Shown here: positions 5,934-6,142 of the stretch, one piece after another
Numbering within the stretch: position 1 is the stretch's first letter
Layout: each line of letters begins with the position of its first letter
Source of the DNA: Hodarchaeum sp048939725
GTDB taxonomy: Archaea > Asgardarchaeota > Heimdallarchaeia > Hodarchaeales > Hodarchaeaceae
Assembly: GCA_048939725.1 (NCBI GenBank)
Contig: JBHLPG010000240.1
Location: 1 to 6,142, forward strand
Reading direction: 5' to 3'
DNA: 6,142 nt
Position numbers and translations under genes: made by a program
The notes under the pieces: generated by a model
Told to the model about the DNA's origin: nothing
What the model saw: the letters and a program-made list of their open reading frames with translations, nothing else
Database searches by the model: none

Positions 5934-5969
5934 TTCTGGTAAAATAACCTCACGATTAAGATTCAACAT
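5913..5969 (-). CDS. True N-terminal segment of the B12 mutase-like protein, separated by the gap
   Basis: On the minus strand an ATG at 5969-5967 opens a frame that reads MLNLNREVILPETSLPDIN. Its last residues are the same as the start of the interrupted gene on the other side of the gap (LPDIN, in the same codon phase). Removing the 86 bases between the two repeat copies makes 4126-5969 a single frame of 586 codons including the stop. An AAGGA site 9 bases upstream supports this ATG. This piece is a fragment of the same gene and not a separate one. Confidence 0.82.
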
Positions 5970-5978
5970 AATTTTAAT

Positions 5979-5983
5979 TCCTT
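5979..5983 (-). promoter_or_regulatory. Ribosome-binding site for the restored mutase start
   Basis: AAGGA on the minus strand lies 9 bases before the ATG at 5969. The TTG at 5841 has no comparable site in the sequence written upstream of it, so this site helps decide the start. Confidence 0.55.
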
Positions 5984-6118
5984 ATTCTGTTACTTCAGTG
6001 TATGTATTATTTCTTTCAATCAAAATTTCACTTTCTCATTTGATAAGATGTTCAATTGACTTGCTTACGATTACTAAATTCGAAAAGGAGACTTTAACAA
6101 ATCTCTTTCAATAATATT

Positions 6119-6128
6119 ATTTATAAAT
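6119..6128 (-). promoter_or_regulatory. TATA-like box upstream of the mutase/reductase pair
   Basis: ATTTATAAAT is a good archaeal TATA box. On the minus strand it is preceded by a purine-rich stretch (AAGAGAAGAAAATA) that could serve as BRE. Transcription would begin near 6095 and leave a leader of roughly 125 bases. The box is palindromic, so it could instead serve a plus-strand gene outside the window. A weaker candidate nearer the gene is AATAATACATA, at about 6002-6012. Apart from these boxes and the ribosome-binding site, I see nothing in 5970-6142. Confidence 0.4.
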
Positions 6129-6142
6129 TATTTTCTTCTCTT

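Noticed and set aside
5703..5942. A plus-strand frame of about 79 codons crossing the gap
   Set aside because: It runs through the Ns and both copies of the duplicated overlap, so it is an artefact, and it is antisense to the mutase gene.
6085..6091. Plus-strand AAGGAGA as a ribosome-binding site of a gene leaving the window
   Set aside because: No ATG, GTG or TTG follows at a usable distance.
6110..6121. Perfect palindrome AATAATATTATT next to the upstream TATA-like box
   Set aside because: It is made only of A and T in an A/T-rich promoter region, so it carries little information beyond base composition.
5970..6142. A cobalamin riboswitch in the leader of the B12 mutase-like gene
   Set aside because: I searched for the conserved B12-box and a compact multi-stem fold and recognised neither; the leader is A/T-rich with only weak dyads.

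Overview
The window reads as a low-GC archaeal fragment, most likely from a metagenome assembly because it contains a short run of Ns. Archaeal features are A/T-rich TATA-like boxes 25-60 bases upstream of likely transcript starts, strong Shine-Dalgarno sites at 7-9 bases, a pyrimidine-only tract where a transcript should end, and a surface domain rich in N-glycosylation sequons. Gene content would fit an Asgard-type or other uncultivated archaeon, but nothing here fixes the lineage, so that placement is a weak inference.

Layout: (1) Bases 1-912, plus strand: two tandem paralogous membrane proteins of the bacterial-PH (YdbS/YdbT, DUF304) type. The first is cut by the window edge and only its last 75 codons are present. 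(2) Bases 913-1131: a hairpin terminator, then a promoter region with a TATA-like box preceded by a nested dyad. (3) Bases 1132-3318, plus strand: a two-gene ABC-2 exporter, ATPase then permease, 6 bases apart. The permease has a large outer domain holding all seven of its N-glycosylation sequons. (4) Bases 3319-3358: a pyrimidine tract between convergent units. (5) Bases 3359-5969, minus strand: a translationally coupled pair. The first gene is a B12-dependent mutase-like protein (barrel-like N-terminal region plus a glutamate-mutase-sigma-like cobalamin domain). The second is a pyrroline-5-carboxylate-reductase-like enzyme, and the two overlap by one base (TAATG). (6) Bases 5970-6142: the upstream region of that pair, with a TATA-like box near the window end.

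The assembly is faulty at 5827-5933. A 21-base sequence occurs on both sides of a 10-N gap. Collapsing the two copies restores an uninterrupted reading frame for the mutase with an ATG at 5969, a good ribosome-binding site and 14 extra N-terminal residues (585 aa in total). The apparent TTG start at 5841 is therefore probably not the real one, and the 55 bases before the Ns do not belong to this gene.

The most interesting biology is the mutase/reductase pair. An adenosylcobalamin-type rearrangement protein coupled to an imine-reductase-like enzyme suggests a small amino-acid modifying pathway. Its substrate cannot be read from the sequence.
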